DNA from: Pseudobacteroides sp.
GTDB lineage: Bacteria; Bacillota; Clostridia; Acetivibrionales; DSM-2933
Direction of reading: 5' to 3'
Assembly: GCF_036567765.1 (NCBI RefSeq)
Contig: NZ_DATCTU010000124.1
Span: forward strand, 1 to 64,000
DNA length: 64,000 nucleotides
Numbering within the stretch: the first letter of the stretch is position 1; every line of letters begins with the position of its first letter. A program made the translations under genes and the position numbers. The notes beneath the pieces were generated by a model. That model was not told where the DNA came from, did no database searches, and saw nothing but the letters and a program-made list of their open reading frames with translations. This document shows positions 45,228 through 54,878 of this stretch, piece by piece.

Positions 45228-46940
45228 ATGAAATATGAAGGCATTGTGGTAAGTATGATTAAAAATAAAGCAATAGTTACTACCAGTGATTTTCAATGTT
45301 TTTATATAAAGAGACGGCCTACCGCTTATGTGGGGAAGCGAATCGAATTTACAGAAAAAGACATCATTGATAAAAGATCAGTTTTGACTAAATTGGCACT
45401 TGGTGCTGCTTGTATGGCTGTTCTGTTTGTTATAGCTTTTGTTTCGAATATTATAGGCACAATCAATGTAAAGGATTTTTTATATCGGCCAAGAGTTTTT
45501 GCTTATGTCGATGTTGATATTAATCCAAGTCTTGAGTTAGAAATTGATAATGCTGGAAATGTTATAAGATTGGTGCCATTAAATGAAGATGCAAAGAGTC
45601 TTGCTAAAAAATTAAAGGTTAGTAATGTTAGTGTATATAAAGCTATTGAAAACATATTAGTTGAGGTAAAAAAGAATAAAAATATGGGATCAGCTGAAAA
45701 GAATTATATACTGATCTCAAGTACATTAAATAATAAAAATGAATCTGATGAATATAAGAATGAAAAGGACAAACTGGATACATTAATGAACTCAATGAAA
45801 ATTAAACTGCAACAAAAGGAAAAAAATCAAATAAATGTATATCTTGTGCAAGCAAATAAAGATGAAAGAAAAGATGCACAAAGAGAGGGAATATCTGCCG
45901 GCAGGTATGTATTGTATAATAAGTACAAGAATTTGGGAAGTAATTTTTCAGTTGAAGATGCTAAAAAGATTAATGTTAATGATTTGTTAAATAATATATT
46001 AAACAGTAAATCAGAAAAAGACAGTCTCAATAGTGTTCAGAAACCAACTCCTTCAATCTTGGAGACTGACAATGCCAAGCGAAATGAGGCTACAAAAGAT
46101 TCTGGTATTAAATTCAATACTCCATTGAAAACGCCAAATAAAACACAAAAACCGGTGCCAACGCTAAGACAGGAGCCAACACAAAAAGCAGTGCCAGTAA
46201 TAGAACCAACACCTGTGCCTATGAAAAACCCTGTCGTTGTGTATCAAAATACAAATTATAATGGGTGGGCTGTTGGATTGAATGCTGGAGACTACAACAT
46301 GTTTCAACTTCTGGATAAAGGACTGAAAAATGATGAGGCGTCTTCCATTAAAATTGCCTCGGGTTACCGGGTAACTTTATATGAAGATTACAACTTTACT
46401 GGGAAATCTATTGTACTGACTGCAGACAGTAATAATCTTTCAACCTATGGATTTGACAATATAGTTTCAGCTATCAAGGTTGAGCCCAATAATGCTAACA
46501 CAACACCGACAAAAATCGTAAGTTCACAATATAAGAGGTTTGAATCATATAATTATCGTGGACAGTTCATTAGGCATCAATCATTTAAAGCACGTATTTC
46601 GGAGAATGTTACACCATTTGATGATTCGGTATATAAAATAGTTCCTGGTCTTGCTGACCCAGACTGTATATCATTTGAGTCTAAAAACTTTCCGGGATAT
46701 TATCTGATGCATAAGGATTTTAAAATTATTCTTGAAAAGTCCGACGGCTCAGTAAACTTTAAAGAATGTGCAACTTTTAGAAAAGTGCCTGGTTTGGCGG
46801 ACAATAAATTAGTTTCTTTTCAATCGTATAATTATCCCAATAGATATATAAGGCATAGGATGTTTTATTTACAAATTGACGAAATTATTAGCGACCTTGA
46901 AAGGAAAGATGCCACATATACTGAAATAAAAGCTCCATAA
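45228..46940 (+). CDS. rsgI: RsgI-type transmembrane anti-sigma factor with crystallin-like and CBM42/AbfB-like sensor modules
   Basis: AAAGGAGG precedes ATG 45228 (570 aa). Residues 1-50 are the cytoplasmic SigI-binding domain (YEGIVVSMIKNKAIVTTSDF). A single transmembrane helix spans about 54-77, followed by the RsgI extracytoplasmic domain with FAYVDVDINPSLELEI; the Asn99-Pro100 bond matches the site where RsgI proteins are reported to self-cleave. After a Lys/Pro-rich linker, about 334-425 forms a beta/gamma-crystallin-like module (VVYQNTNYNGWAVGL, VTLYEDYNFTGKSIVL). About 432-570 is an AbfB/CBM42-like beta-trefoil (FESYNYRGQFIRHQSF, FESKNFPGYYLMHKDF, FQSYNYPNRYIRHRMF). CBM42 binds arabinofuranose side chains, so arabinoxylan or arabinan is the likely signal. 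C. thermocellum RsgI5 also has a CBM42. Confidence 0.92.
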   Translation: MKYEGIVVSMIKNKAIVTTSDFQCFYIKRRPTAYVGKRIEFTEKDIIDKRSVLTKLALGAACMAVLFVIAFVSNIIGTINVKDFLYRPRVFAYVDVDINPSLELEIDNAGNVIRLVPLNEDAKSLAKKLKVSNVSVYKAIENILVEVKKNKNMGSAEKNYILISSTLNNKNESDEYKNEKDKLDTLMNSMKIKLQQKEKNQINVYLVQANKDERKDAQREGISAGRYVLYNKYKNLGSNFSVEDAKKINVNDLLNNILNSKSEKDSLNSVQKPTPSILETDNAKRNEATKDSGIKFNTPLKTPNKTQKPVPTLRQEPTQKAVPVIEPTPVPMKNPVVVYQNTNYNGWAVGLNAGDYNMFQLLDKGLKNDEASSIKIASGYRVTLYEDYNFTGKSIVLTADSNNLSTYGFDNIVSAIKVEPNNANTTPTKIVSSQYKRFESYNYRGQFIRHQSFKARISENVTPFDDSVYKIVPGLADPDCISFESKNFPGYYLMHKDFKIILEKSDGSVNFKECATFRKVPGLADNKLVSFQSYNYPNRYIRHRMFYLQIDEIISDLERKDATYTEIKAP

Positions 46941-46956
46941 ATAATATGTATTGATA

Positions 46957-46972
46957 ACTAACACGCGTTAGT
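46957..46972. promoter_or_regulatory. Short palindrome before the STAND-AraC regulator
   Basis: ACTAAC (46957-46962) and GTTAGT (46967-46972) flank ACGC, about 45 bases before the regulator start and 17 bases after rsgI. It may be an operator or a weak stem. Confidence 0.35.
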
Positions 46973-47015
46973 GATATGATGTAAAGTAAATGTATTTAAA
47001 TAATGGGTGGTAAGA

Positions 47016-50000
47016 TTGTATATAAAAGCTAAACAAGATAAATCGCATAATATGCCCTATCTAATAGAGCGAGACGATGAAATCACCAAATTCTGCAATT
47101 TCTTAAGAAACTTGCCTGAAATGAAGCGGGGAGTATTAAGAATTGCAGGGTTCTTACATTCCGGAAGGACATACTTTTTGAATGCTATAGAGTGTGTAGC
47201 TTTGCAATATAATTATGAAGTTATCTCTCTTTTGACAAACTCATGTTTTAAAACAAAAGATCATACTGAATTCTTACCTGATAGAGATGCAACCCAATTG
47301 GATATTGGCAATATAAGCCAGAAATTCGCTGAAAGCTTATTAACAGAAAGACTATCTTGTAATAAGAAAAACGGAATTATTATGCTCGCGGATGATATTG
47401 GCCAGTTTGACTCTGAGGCTATAAACCTTTTATGCAGAATTTTAAACGATAAAAGATATACAAATCTTGCATTGGTCTACACAAATGAACCTAAAATTGT
47501 AAAAAGCTTGGACTATATTGGTGCTCCTTTGTATGAAACTATAAACTTGGGTCCCTTGTCACCTCAAGGCTTACGCACATGGATGAGGGACAAGTTTTAC
47601 TGGGAGCCACAGGCCCGTTTTCTTGAATGGTTTTACAATGAAACAATGGGCTTGCCGGGGCTCATAAAGGATGGAATCTATTATTTATTAGAGAATGACA
47701 TTTTAATACATGATTCTAAATGTGGATTTGTTATAAAAAAGGATTATTCCAATGTAAGATTAAATATTGAAAAACAGAGGAATAATTTTAGACCTAAAAA
47801 CAATCTGCCTTTTTCTCTGACCCAATTTGTCGGACGTGAGGATGAGATTGAGAAAATAAATAATTTGCTTGGCCGTGTAAGGCTTGTAACGCTTACAGGG
47901 TCTGGCGGAATAGGCAAAACAAGGCTTGCGTTGCAGATCGCTTTCATGCGGCTTTATGACTATAGCGATGGAGTCTTTTTTATTCCGCTTTCAACTGCTA
48001 CAAATGCCGATTCTATAGCGGCAAATATTGCCAAGTCAATAAACATAGCTGAAATACAGGGTCAACATATTTATAATACTTTAAAAGGTGCTTTATATGA
48101 CAAGAAGTGTCTCATAATACTTGACAATTTTGAACATGTTATTGATGCTGCTTCTATAATCTCTGAGCTTCTCACCTCTACTTCAGGTTTAACCATTCTG
48201 GTCACAAGTCGAGAACCCTTAAGAATTTCAGGCGAGCATATATTTAGTGTTCCCCCCTTAGAATTTGTAAATTTTGGCGAAAAGGCACCAATTGAAAGAG
48301 TAATTCAACAACCTGCTGTTACTCTTTTTTTGCTGCGTGCCAAAGCTGTTAAGCCTGACTTTAAAATTACAGAAAAAAATGCAAAGGAAATTATTGAATT
48401 ATGTGCTTACCTAGAAGGTATACCTTTAGCTATTGAGCTTGCAGCGGCAAACATAGGACAAATTTCCATTCATAAGATGCTTTACCAGAGCCAAAATAGG
48501 TTAATGTGGCTTAATAACGGAGCCCGTGATTTGGAGTATCGTCAACGTACACTTAAGAATACTATCGAATGGGGATACAACTTACTTAATGAGACTCAAA
48601 AAAAGTTGTTCAGAAGGTTGGGAGTATTCACCGGCAAGTTTGATTTAAAAGCAGCACATGCTATAACCAATTGCAATAATGATATTGAAAATTTATTGGA
48701 AACAATGGCTTCTTTACTAAATAAGAGCTTTATAACAAAGACAGCGAAAATTGGTGGTGAAAGCGAAGATCGGTTCAGTATGTTAGAAACAATACGTGAA
48801 TATGCAGGTGAGCTATTATCAATTAGTGGGGAAGAAAACTATATAAAAGATTGCTATTCCGATTACTATCTATCGCTTGTTACTGAAGCCGAGTTTAGTA
48901 TGAATGGACAAGAACGACAAAGACGGCTTTCTGAATTAGAGTTTTCCCATTCAAATATAATAAATGCCCTGAAGCATCTGCGAATGACTAACAGTCTGGA
49001 AAAAGAATTGAAACTAACCGGGGCAATGGGGTATTTTTGGGAAGTCCGCGGTTATTGGAATGAAGGCATTACCATTCTTGAATCCTTAGTTCAAAGATAT
49101 GGGAGTTCTATAGAGTCAAAGGATTATGTTAAAGTATTTGAGTGGCTTGGTAGATTAATCCATCTGCAGGGGAATCCCGAGAAATCAATTTCGATCTTTA
49201 GAAGAAGTTTGTCACTTGCCAGGGAGATTGGGGACTTTATGGGGGAAGCTGCTATACAATATAAGCTTTCGTTAGCGGTAAGTATGCTGGGCAATCTTGA
49301 GGAAGAAGAAAAACTGGCAAACGGGAGTTTGAGTATATATTACCAAATTGATTATAAGCCTGGAATTGCAGAAGTTCTTCAGCACCTTAGTCTATTATAT
49401 TACCAGAAAGGAGACTATTTGAAGGCAGAAGAGTGTTCTAATGAGAGCTTGAAAATCTGCAAAGAATTAAAGGATAAGCGAGGTGTAGCCAAGGCTCTTT
49501 GGAGGCTTGGATTTGTAGCGAGAGGTAAAGGTATTTATGATGAGGCAATGAAAATGATTAGTGAGTATCTAACATACTGTGAAGAACTTGATGACAAAGA
49601 CGGGATAGCAAATGCACTGATAAGCATAGCAGAATTATCAAGGTCACAGAGCGAGTATGATATTGCAGAAAAGTATTATATGAATGCTCTTAATCTTTCC
49701 TATGAACTGGGTTATAAAGCTATAATAGCCCGGGTTCTTAAAGATTTAGGTGAGATTATGAGATATAGAGGTGACTTTAACAAAGCTATGGAATTATATA
49801 AGGAAAGTTTGGCTGTATCGGAGGAAATAGGGAGTTCTGGAGAGATTGCATGGCTTTATCGGAATATAGCAGAACTGGAACTTAAAGCAGGTGATTTTCT
49901 CAAAGCTGGGGAGCTTTATCTTAAAGGCTTGAATGTTTTTTGCGACAGTAAGGAGAATACAATTATGTTTGTTTTTTTGGTATTGGGAGGACTTGCCGGA

Positions 50001-50573
50001 GTTTGTGTCAAACTGGAAAAACTAGGAAGATCCGCTCGTCTATTCGGAGCTGCGGACAGGCTTTTTAATGTAGTGGAAAATCTTATATCCCAAAATGATA
50101 TTTCCGAATACACTACACGTCTTGAGGAGCTTCGAAATATCATGGATGAAGGAGAGTTTGATAAAGCTTGGCGTGAAGGAAGCCAGATGAGTATGGAAAT
50201 GGCTATAGATTATGCCAAGGAGATAATTAAGGACGACAAGTTCGAAAAAAATATGGCAAACAAGATGATTGATTATATACATATAAACTTCTCAAGGGAC
50301 ATTTCTCTAGATGAAATATCAGGGTATTTTAATATGACTCCAGCGTACTTTAGTACCGTATTTAAATATTATACAGGCTATAATTATAAGGATTATCTAA
50401 ACTCATACAGAGTTAAAGTGTCAAAGGAGCTTTTGCAGAACAGCAATTTAAAGATAAATGAGGTTGCCGAAAAGGTTGGCTGCAACAATGTAAATACATT
50501 TATACGTATATTTAAGAAGTATGAAGGCATATCACCAGGTCAGTATTATATAGAAAATCAGGAAAAAACATAA
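47016..50573 (+). CDS. STAND (NB-ARC/AAA plus TPR) signal-transduction regulator with C-terminal AraC DNA-binding domain
   Basis: The 1185-aa protein starts at TTG 47016 after GGGTGG. Residues about 15-260 look like a degenerate AAA domain (GVLRIAGFLHSGRTYFLN, GIIMLADDIGQF). A full NB-ARC ATPase follows from about 265: FVGREDEIEKI, P-loop LTGSGGIGKTRLA, CLIILDNFEHV, LTILVTSREPLRI and GIPLAIELAAANIG. Residues about 650-1030 are TPR-like repeats. The last 100 residues are an AraC-type double HTH (DISLDEISGYFNMTPAYFSTVFK, KINEVAEKVGCNNVNTFIRIFKKYEGISPGQYY). Such proteins multimerise on binding an inducer and then act as activators. Most known ones carry LuxR or SARP DNA-binding domains; the AraC ending is unusual. 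It lies between rsgI and the enzyme genes, so it may be a second input for this locus. Confidence 0.88.
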   Translation: MYIKAKQDKSHNMPYLIERDDEITKFCNFLRNLPEMKRGVLRIAGFLHSGRTYFLNAIECVALQYNYEVISLLTNSCFKTKDHTEFLPDRDATQLDIGNISQKFAESLLTERLSCNKKNGIIMLADDIGQFDSEAINLLCRILNDKRYTNLALVYTNEPKIVKSLDYIGAPLYETINLGPLSPQGLRTWMRDKFYWEPQARFLEWFYNETMGLPGLIKDGIYYLLENDILIHDSKCGFVIKKDYSNVRLNIEKQRNNFRPKNNLPFSLTQFVGREDEIEKINNLLGRVRLVTLTGSGGIGKTRLALQIAFMRLYDYSDGVFFIPLSTATNADSIAANIAKSINIAEIQGQHIYNTLKGALYDKKCLIILDNFEHVIDAASIISELLTSTSGLTILVTSREPLRISGEHIFSVPPLEFVNFGEKAPIERVIQQPAVTLFLLRAKAVKPDFKITEKNAKEIIELCAYLEGIPLAIELAAANIGQISIHKMLYQSQNRLMWLNNGARDLEYRQRTLKNTIEWGYNLLNETQKKLFRRLGVFTGKFDLKAAHAITNCNNDIENLLETMASLLNKSFITKTAKIGGESEDRFSMLETIREYAGELLSISGEENYIKDCYSDYYLSLVTEAEFSMNGQERQRRLSELEFSHSNIINALKHLRMTNSLEKELKLTGAMGYFWEVRGYWNEGITILESLVQRYGSSIESKDYVKVFEWLGRLIHLQGNPEKSISIFRRSLSLAREIGDFMGEAAIQYKLSLAVSMLGNLEEEEKLANGSLSIYYQIDYKPGIAEVLQHLSLLYYQKGDYLKAEECSNESLKICKELKDKRGVAKALWRLGFVARGKGIYDEAMKMISEYLTYCEELDDKDGIANALISIAELSRSQSEYDIAEKYYMNALNLSYELGYKAIIARVLKDLGEIMRYRGDFNKAMELYKESLAVSEEIGSSGEIAWLYRNIAELELKAGDFLKAGELYLKGLNVFCDSKENTIMFVFLVLGGLAGVCVKLEKLGRSARLFGAADRLFNVVENLISQNDISEYTTRLEELRNIMDEGEFDKAWREGSQMSMEMAIDYAKEIIKDDKFEKNMANKMIDYIHINFSRDISLDEISGYFNMTPAYFSTVFKYYTGYNYKDYLNSYRVKVSKELLQNSNLKINEVAEKVGCNNVNTFIRIFKKYEGISPGQYYIENQEKT

Positions 50574-50732
50574 ATTCATATTCGAAAAAAATAGATATGA
50601 ATCAAAAGTATTAAATATTTATGCCACCCTGACAACTAATATAGAATATAACTAGAGACTATTGAGTTTTGGGACTTTAATTCCATACTTATAGCTCTTT
50701 TATATTTTTATTTTTTTAAGGGGGTTTTTATA

Positions 50733-51761
50733 TTGAAAAAGTTTCTTGCATTGGTGGTTATTTTGGTAATTGCGGTAAGTATGATTCCGTTACAGGTTTT
50801 TGTTTCGACTGATGCATTTGCTGTGGGGTCAAATTTTTATGAAGAATTCACATCATTCAACTCCAATTGGGAATATCGTTCAGGTCCTAACGGTTCACCC
50901 TTCAACTGCGTGTTTAGTCCATCCCAGGTAACTTTCGGCGATAGTAAAATGATTCTGACACTCGACAGGGACAATACTGGTTCCGGTTATCCATATAAAG
51001 GCGGGGAGTACCGCACTTCCAATACTTATGGGTATGGATATTACGAAACGAAAATGAAGCCTGCAAAAAATACCGGAATCGTCTCGTCGTTTTTTACTTA
51101 TACTGGTCCTTCAGACGGTAACCCATGGGATGAAATAGATATTGAATTTCTAGGTAAAGATACTACAAAAGTTCAATTAAACTGGTACAAAAACGGCAAG
51201 GGCGGACATGAGTACATGTACAACCTTGGGTTTGATGCCTCACAGGCTTATCACACTTATGGATTCGACTGGCAGCCAAATTCAATTACCTATTACATAG
51301 ACGGAAAAAAAGTATTTACAGGTACACAGGAAATACCCACTACACCTGGTAAAATAATGATGAACATTTGGCCTGGTATTACGGTTGATGCATGGCTTGG
51401 GGCATATGATGGTAGAACCCCATTAAGTGCTTACTATGAGTATGTCAGATACTCAAAAGAGGGTTATACCACACTAAGCACCCCTACACCTACAAAGGCA
51501 AACACCCCTACACCTACCAATACTCCTACCCCAACTAAGTCCAATACTCCTACACCTACAAACACTCCAAATCAAGCAGCAATAGGGGATTGTAATAAAG
51601 ATGGTGTTATCAATATGGCTGATGTAATTGAATTGGCATGCAGATTTAATAAAGCTAGTGGAGATACGATATATAATCAAGTATATGACTTAAACAATGA
51701 TGGTGTGATAAACATGGCTGATGTTATAATTATTGCTTGTAAGTTTAACACAATATGTTAA
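50733..51761 (+). CDS. licB: GH16 lichenase (beta-1,3-1,4-glucanase) with dockerin
   Basis: This secreted enzyme should cut mixed-linkage beta-glucan of cereal walls. The start is TTG 50733 after AAGGGGG (342 aa). A signal peptide is followed by a GH16 domain (about 31-250). Its catalytic stretch WDEIDIEFLG has nucleophile Glu134, Asp136 and acid/base Glu138, preceded by YPYKGGEYRT and followed by YHTYGFDWQPNSITYYIDG. A Thr-Pro linker leads to a C-terminal dockerin with calcium loops DCNKDGVINMADVIELACRFN and DLNNDGVINMADVIIIACKFN. Length and motifs match LicB-type lichenases. It is a single-gene unit ending in a strong terminator. I do not see the CGAATAAGT promoter motif before it. Confidence 0.93.
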   Translation: MKKFLALVVILVIAVSMIPLQVFVSTDAFAVGSNFYEEFTSFNSNWEYRSGPNGSPFNCVFSPSQVTFGDSKMILTLDRDNTGSGYPYKGGEYRTSNTYGYGYYETKMKPAKNTGIVSSFFTYTGPSDGNPWDEIDIEFLGKDTTKVQLNWYKNGKGGHEYMYNLGFDASQAYHTYGFDWQPNSITYYIDGKKVFTGTQEIPTTPGKIMMNIWPGITVDAWLGAYDGRTPLSAYYEYVRYSKEGYTTLSTPTPTKANTPTPTNTPTPTKSNTPTPTNTPNQAAIGDCNKDGVINMADVIELACRFNKASGDTIYNQVYDLNNDGVINMADVIIIACKFNTIC

Positions 51762-51853
51762 CTCAAATATAGCACATATTGCATTTAGTAATCCAAAAGC
51801 AAGAACTAAGTTATTAATAGTAAATTATATTAAAATATAAATTTTTCTTGATT

Positions 51854-51897
51854 AACAGGCATTCCATTCCCTCCGATTCAATGGATGCCTGTTTTTT
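51854..51897 (+). terminator. Strong terminator after the lichenase gene
   Basis: AACAGGCATTCCATT (51854-51868) pairs with AATGGATGCCTGTT (51880-51893) with one mismatch, followed by a T-run to 51897. Confidence 0.9.
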
Positions 51898-51933
51898 CTA
51901 TAACTTTGGCATGACTAAAAATAATTTTCATAT

Positions 51934-51968
51934 ACCTAATTTAAACATTCATGCTATTGCGAATAAGT
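51934..51968 (+). promoter_or_regulatory. Candidate SigI-type promoter upstream of the GH27 gene
   Basis: TATACCTAA ends at 51939; 20 bases later stands CGAATAAGT (51960-51968). The GH141 upstream region has the identical pair with the same spacing, and both continue with a GAAAA segment shortly after. The element lies about 78 bases before the start codon and just after the lichenase terminator. Confidence 0.65.
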
Positions 51969-52045
51969 ACTACGAAAAGAGATATTTAATGATTCATCCA
52001 AAAATATTAAAAATAAAATAAAAATTATGGGGGGTTGAGTGTTCT

Positions 52046-53926
52046 ATGAAGAAAGTACTGTTTTTGGTGACTCTTGGCACTTTGGTTATTGTATTTACCA
52101 TGTTGACGGCTTTAAATGCAGGGGCATGGGACAATAGTCTTGCCAAAACACCGCCGATGGGGTGGAACAGTTGGAACATTTTTCACGAAAAAATTAATGA
52201 AACTCAAATCAAGCAGATTGCAGATGCAATGGTAAGTACCGGAATGAAGGATGCGGGCTACATATACTTAAATCTCGACGATAACTGGATGGCCAATCCG
52301 GCACGTGATTCCAACGGATACCTTAGATCTGATCCTACGCGTTTTCCAAGCGGTATAAAAGCTTTGGCGGATTATGTACATGCCAAGGGCCTTAAGCTTG
52401 GAATATATGGAGATCGTGGGACTATGACATGTGTAAATGTTCCCCAAAGCGGAAGCAAAGGCTATGAGGATAGAGATGCAAAAACGTTTGCTTCCTGGGG
52501 GGTTGATTATTTAAAATATGACAACTGTAATATACCAAGCGGAAGTGATATGAAAACCGATTATCAGAAAATGCAGACGGCTCTTGCTAATTGCGGAAGA
52601 CCTATAGTATTTAGTATCTGTGCATGGGAATACCAGAGCTGGATGCCTACGACCGGCAATCTATGGCGCACCACACGCGATATAGTGGATCAATGGGATG
52701 CTACAGGCCATCCTTACGGTTTCGTAGGTATTATAAACGCAATTGATCAAAATTCCAAATACACAAATTCAGCAGGACCCGGAGCATGGAATGATCCTGA
52801 CATGCTTGAGATTGGAAACAATGGTTGCACGACAGAGGAATACCGTACGCAGATGAGCATGTGGTGTATGATGGCATCCCCGCTTCTTGCCGGAAATGAT
52901 GTAAGGAACATGGCGCAAGCTACTAAGGATATTCTTTTGAATAAGGAAGTAATAGCTGTAGACCAAGATCCGGCAGGGAAACAGGGCTATAGAGTTAAAA
53001 GTTCTAATGGTAATGAGGTTTGGGTAAAACCACTTGCAGACGGTACAAAGGCAGTTGCATTACTAAACAGAAACTCGAGTGCCTCCACCATAACCGCTAA
53101 CTGGTCGGATATAGGTATAACAGGTAGTGCTGCAGTTCGCGATCTGTGGGCTAAAGCTGATAAAGGAACATTTAACGGATCATATTCTGCGTCAGTACCT
53201 TCACACGGCACAGTTGTACTTAAGATATCTTCAGGACCATTGGCGACACCAACTCCGGCACAAACACCAACTCCAGCACCAACACCGATACCAAGGAGTG
53301 CCTTTTCAAAATTGGAAGCAGAGAACTACAATGATATTAGTTCTTCGTCTATTCAAAAAATAGATACTGCTAATGGTGGAAGTGGTGTAGGTTATATTGA
53401 AATGGGAAACTATCTGGTATATAAAAATATAGACTTCGGAAGCGGTGCAAACTCCTTTAAGGCTCTTGTTGCAGATTTATTAAATATCAATATTGAACTA
53501 AGATTGAATAATCCGACAGGTACTTTATTAGGTACTTTAAAGGTTACTGAAACTGGTGACTGGAATACATATCAGGAGCAAAGCTGCAGCATTAACAACG
53601 TCAAAGGTGTTAATGACCTGTATCTGGTATTTTCAGGGCCTGTAAATCTTGACTGGTTTACATTTGAAGGGGTAACGAATACGCCTGCACCGACAATTAA
53701 TGTGAATACACCTACACAGCCTGTTGTTGCTACAGGAGATTTAAACAATGACGGTGTAATAAACATGGCCGATGTGATTATTTTGGCAATTGCATTCAAT
53801 TCGGTCCGTGGAGATATCAGCTACAATCCATTATATGATTTAACCCATGACGATGCAATAAACATGGCTGATGTAATAATTATTGCTTCTAAATTTAATA
53901 TTGTAATTACCAAAAATGCACTATGA
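52046..53926 (+). CDS. GH27 alpha-galactosidase with CBM6/35-like module and dockerin
   Basis: This secreted enzyme should remove alpha-galactosyl side groups, as in galactomannan. The 626-aa protein has a signal peptide and then the GH27 domain: TPPMGWNSWN, YLNLDDNWM, nucleophile Asp159 in DYLKYDNC, a probable acid/base Asp212 in WRTTRDI, and GAWNDPDMLEIGN. A Thr-Pro-Ala linker precedes a CBM6/35-like module (FSKLEAENYNDISS, VGYIEMGNYLVYKNIDFGSG). A dockerin (DLNNDGVINMADVIILAIAFN, DLTHDDAINMADVIIIASKFN) ends the protein. GGGGGG precedes the start. The stop overlaps the start of the next gene (ATGA), so a thioredoxin-like protein is translationally coupled to this enzyme. Confidence 0.93.
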   Translation: MKKVLFLVTLGTLVIVFTMLTALNAGAWDNSLAKTPPMGWNSWNIFHEKINETQIKQIADAMVSTGMKDAGYIYLNLDDNWMANPARDSNGYLRSDPTRFPSGIKALADYVHAKGLKLGIYGDRGTMTCVNVPQSGSKGYEDRDAKTFASWGVDYLKYDNCNIPSGSDMKTDYQKMQTALANCGRPIVFSICAWEYQSWMPTTGNLWRTTRDIVDQWDATGHPYGFVGIINAIDQNSKYTNSAGPGAWNDPDMLEIGNNGCTTEEYRTQMSMWCMMASPLLAGNDVRNMAQATKDILLNKEVIAVDQDPAGKQGYRVKSSNGNEVWVKPLADGTKAVALLNRNSSASTITANWSDIGITGSAAVRDLWAKADKGTFNGSYSASVPSHGTVVLKISSGPLATPTPAQTPTPAPTPIPRSAFSKLEAENYNDISSSSIQKIDTANGGSGVGYIEMGNYLVYKNIDFGSGANSFKALVADLLNINIELRLNNPTGTLLGTLKVTETGDWNTYQEQSCSINNVKGVNDLYLVFSGPVNLDWFTFEGVTNTPAPTINVNTPTQPVVATGDLNNDGVINMADVIILAIAFNSVRGDISYNPLYDLTHDDAINMADVIIIASKFNIVITKNAL

Positions 53927-54813
53927 AGAAGTATGTCTTTCTTTGTATACTTGCCATAGTAATTTTGGCAGTAGTTATAACAAGCAGGTACTATAATCGG
54001 GATAACAGGTTGGAGTTTAAGTCAGGGGATACAATACCTTCGAGTGTTAAATTTATTAATGCTTCCGGGGAAGATAACAGAATAAGTGATGTAAAAAGTA
54101 AATATAAAGTTATTTTCTATCTTGACGGTACAAATGATGAATGTATTGTTAGGTTAGGTTGCATATCAAAAATGATTAATTTAATAAAAACTGAAGGTAT
54201 AAGTTATTTAATAGTTTGGGAGGGCCTAATTCCTACTAAAAAGGTAAAGGATGCAGGCATTGACTCAAAATATAATTATTCCGTGGATGGCAAGGTATCC
54301 TTGAGTGAGTCTAAGCCTACAGCATTTCTCATGGATGAAAGCAACAAAATAATTATGGTTACCGGTTACAGTTACATATCATTGATAAATAAAATTATTG
54401 AATTGGGCGAGAAAAAGGATTTAAGCTACAAGGCCGGTGAGATGATTATTAAGAATGTGTCAAAGTCAGGTGCATTTATTAGGAAAGATACTGAAAAAAC
54501 ATTGCTGATGTTTATGTGGTCAGGCTGCAGAAAGTGCAGGGAACACGAAGAAATTGTAAGGAAAAATATTGATTCCATGCAGAAAAAGATAAATGTAATC
54601 ACAATAAGACCGGATTTTGATACAAGACAGGATTATGACAAGTATTATGAGATTGATTCTGAGCAGATATATTTTAATATATATGCCTATGCCTACGGTA
54701 TCGAGGCGAGCCTTCGTAAATATCCAATGTTCGTTATTTTAAAGAGTGACAATTCTGTTGAAAAGCTATTTACAGACGTAAATGAAGCAATTAATTACAT
54801 ATTGGGGTTATAA
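53923..54813 (+). CDS. Membrane-anchored protein with two thioredoxin-like domains
   Basis: The 296-aa protein starts inside the GH27 stop (ATGA). A single N-terminal hydrophobic helix anchors it outside the membrane. Residues about 33-165 look like a peroxiredoxin/TlpA-type thioredoxin fold (GDTIPSSVKFINASGE, KVIFYLDGTNDECIVRLGC) with Cys74 and Cys80 rather than CxxC. Residues about 175-296 form a second thioredoxin fold with a redox motif Cys202-Arg-Lys-Cys205 in MFMWSGCRKCREHEE and a cis-proline-like KYPMFVIL. A reductase or thiol-transfer role outside the cell is likely. Its partner should be the CcdA/DsbD-like protein encoded next. Confidence 0.75.
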   Translation: MKKYVFLCILAIVILAVVITSRYYNRDNRLEFKSGDTIPSSVKFINASGEDNRISDVKSKYKVIFYLDGTNDECIVRLGCISKMINLIKTEGISYLIVWEGLIPTKKVKDAGIDSKYNYSVDGKVSLSESKPTAFLMDESNKIIMVTGYSYISLINKIIELGEKKDLSYKAGEMIIKNVSKSGAFIRKDTEKTLLMFMWSGCRKCREHEEIVRKNIDSMQKKINVITIRPDFDTRQDYDKYYEIDSEQIYFNIYAYAYGIEASLRKYPMFVILKSDNSVEKLFTDVNEAINYILGL

Positions 54814-54878
54814 AATAAAACTAGCAGGTATTTTGAAAGACTTTAACAGAATTTGAATTAATGATTGGGGACAATGGA

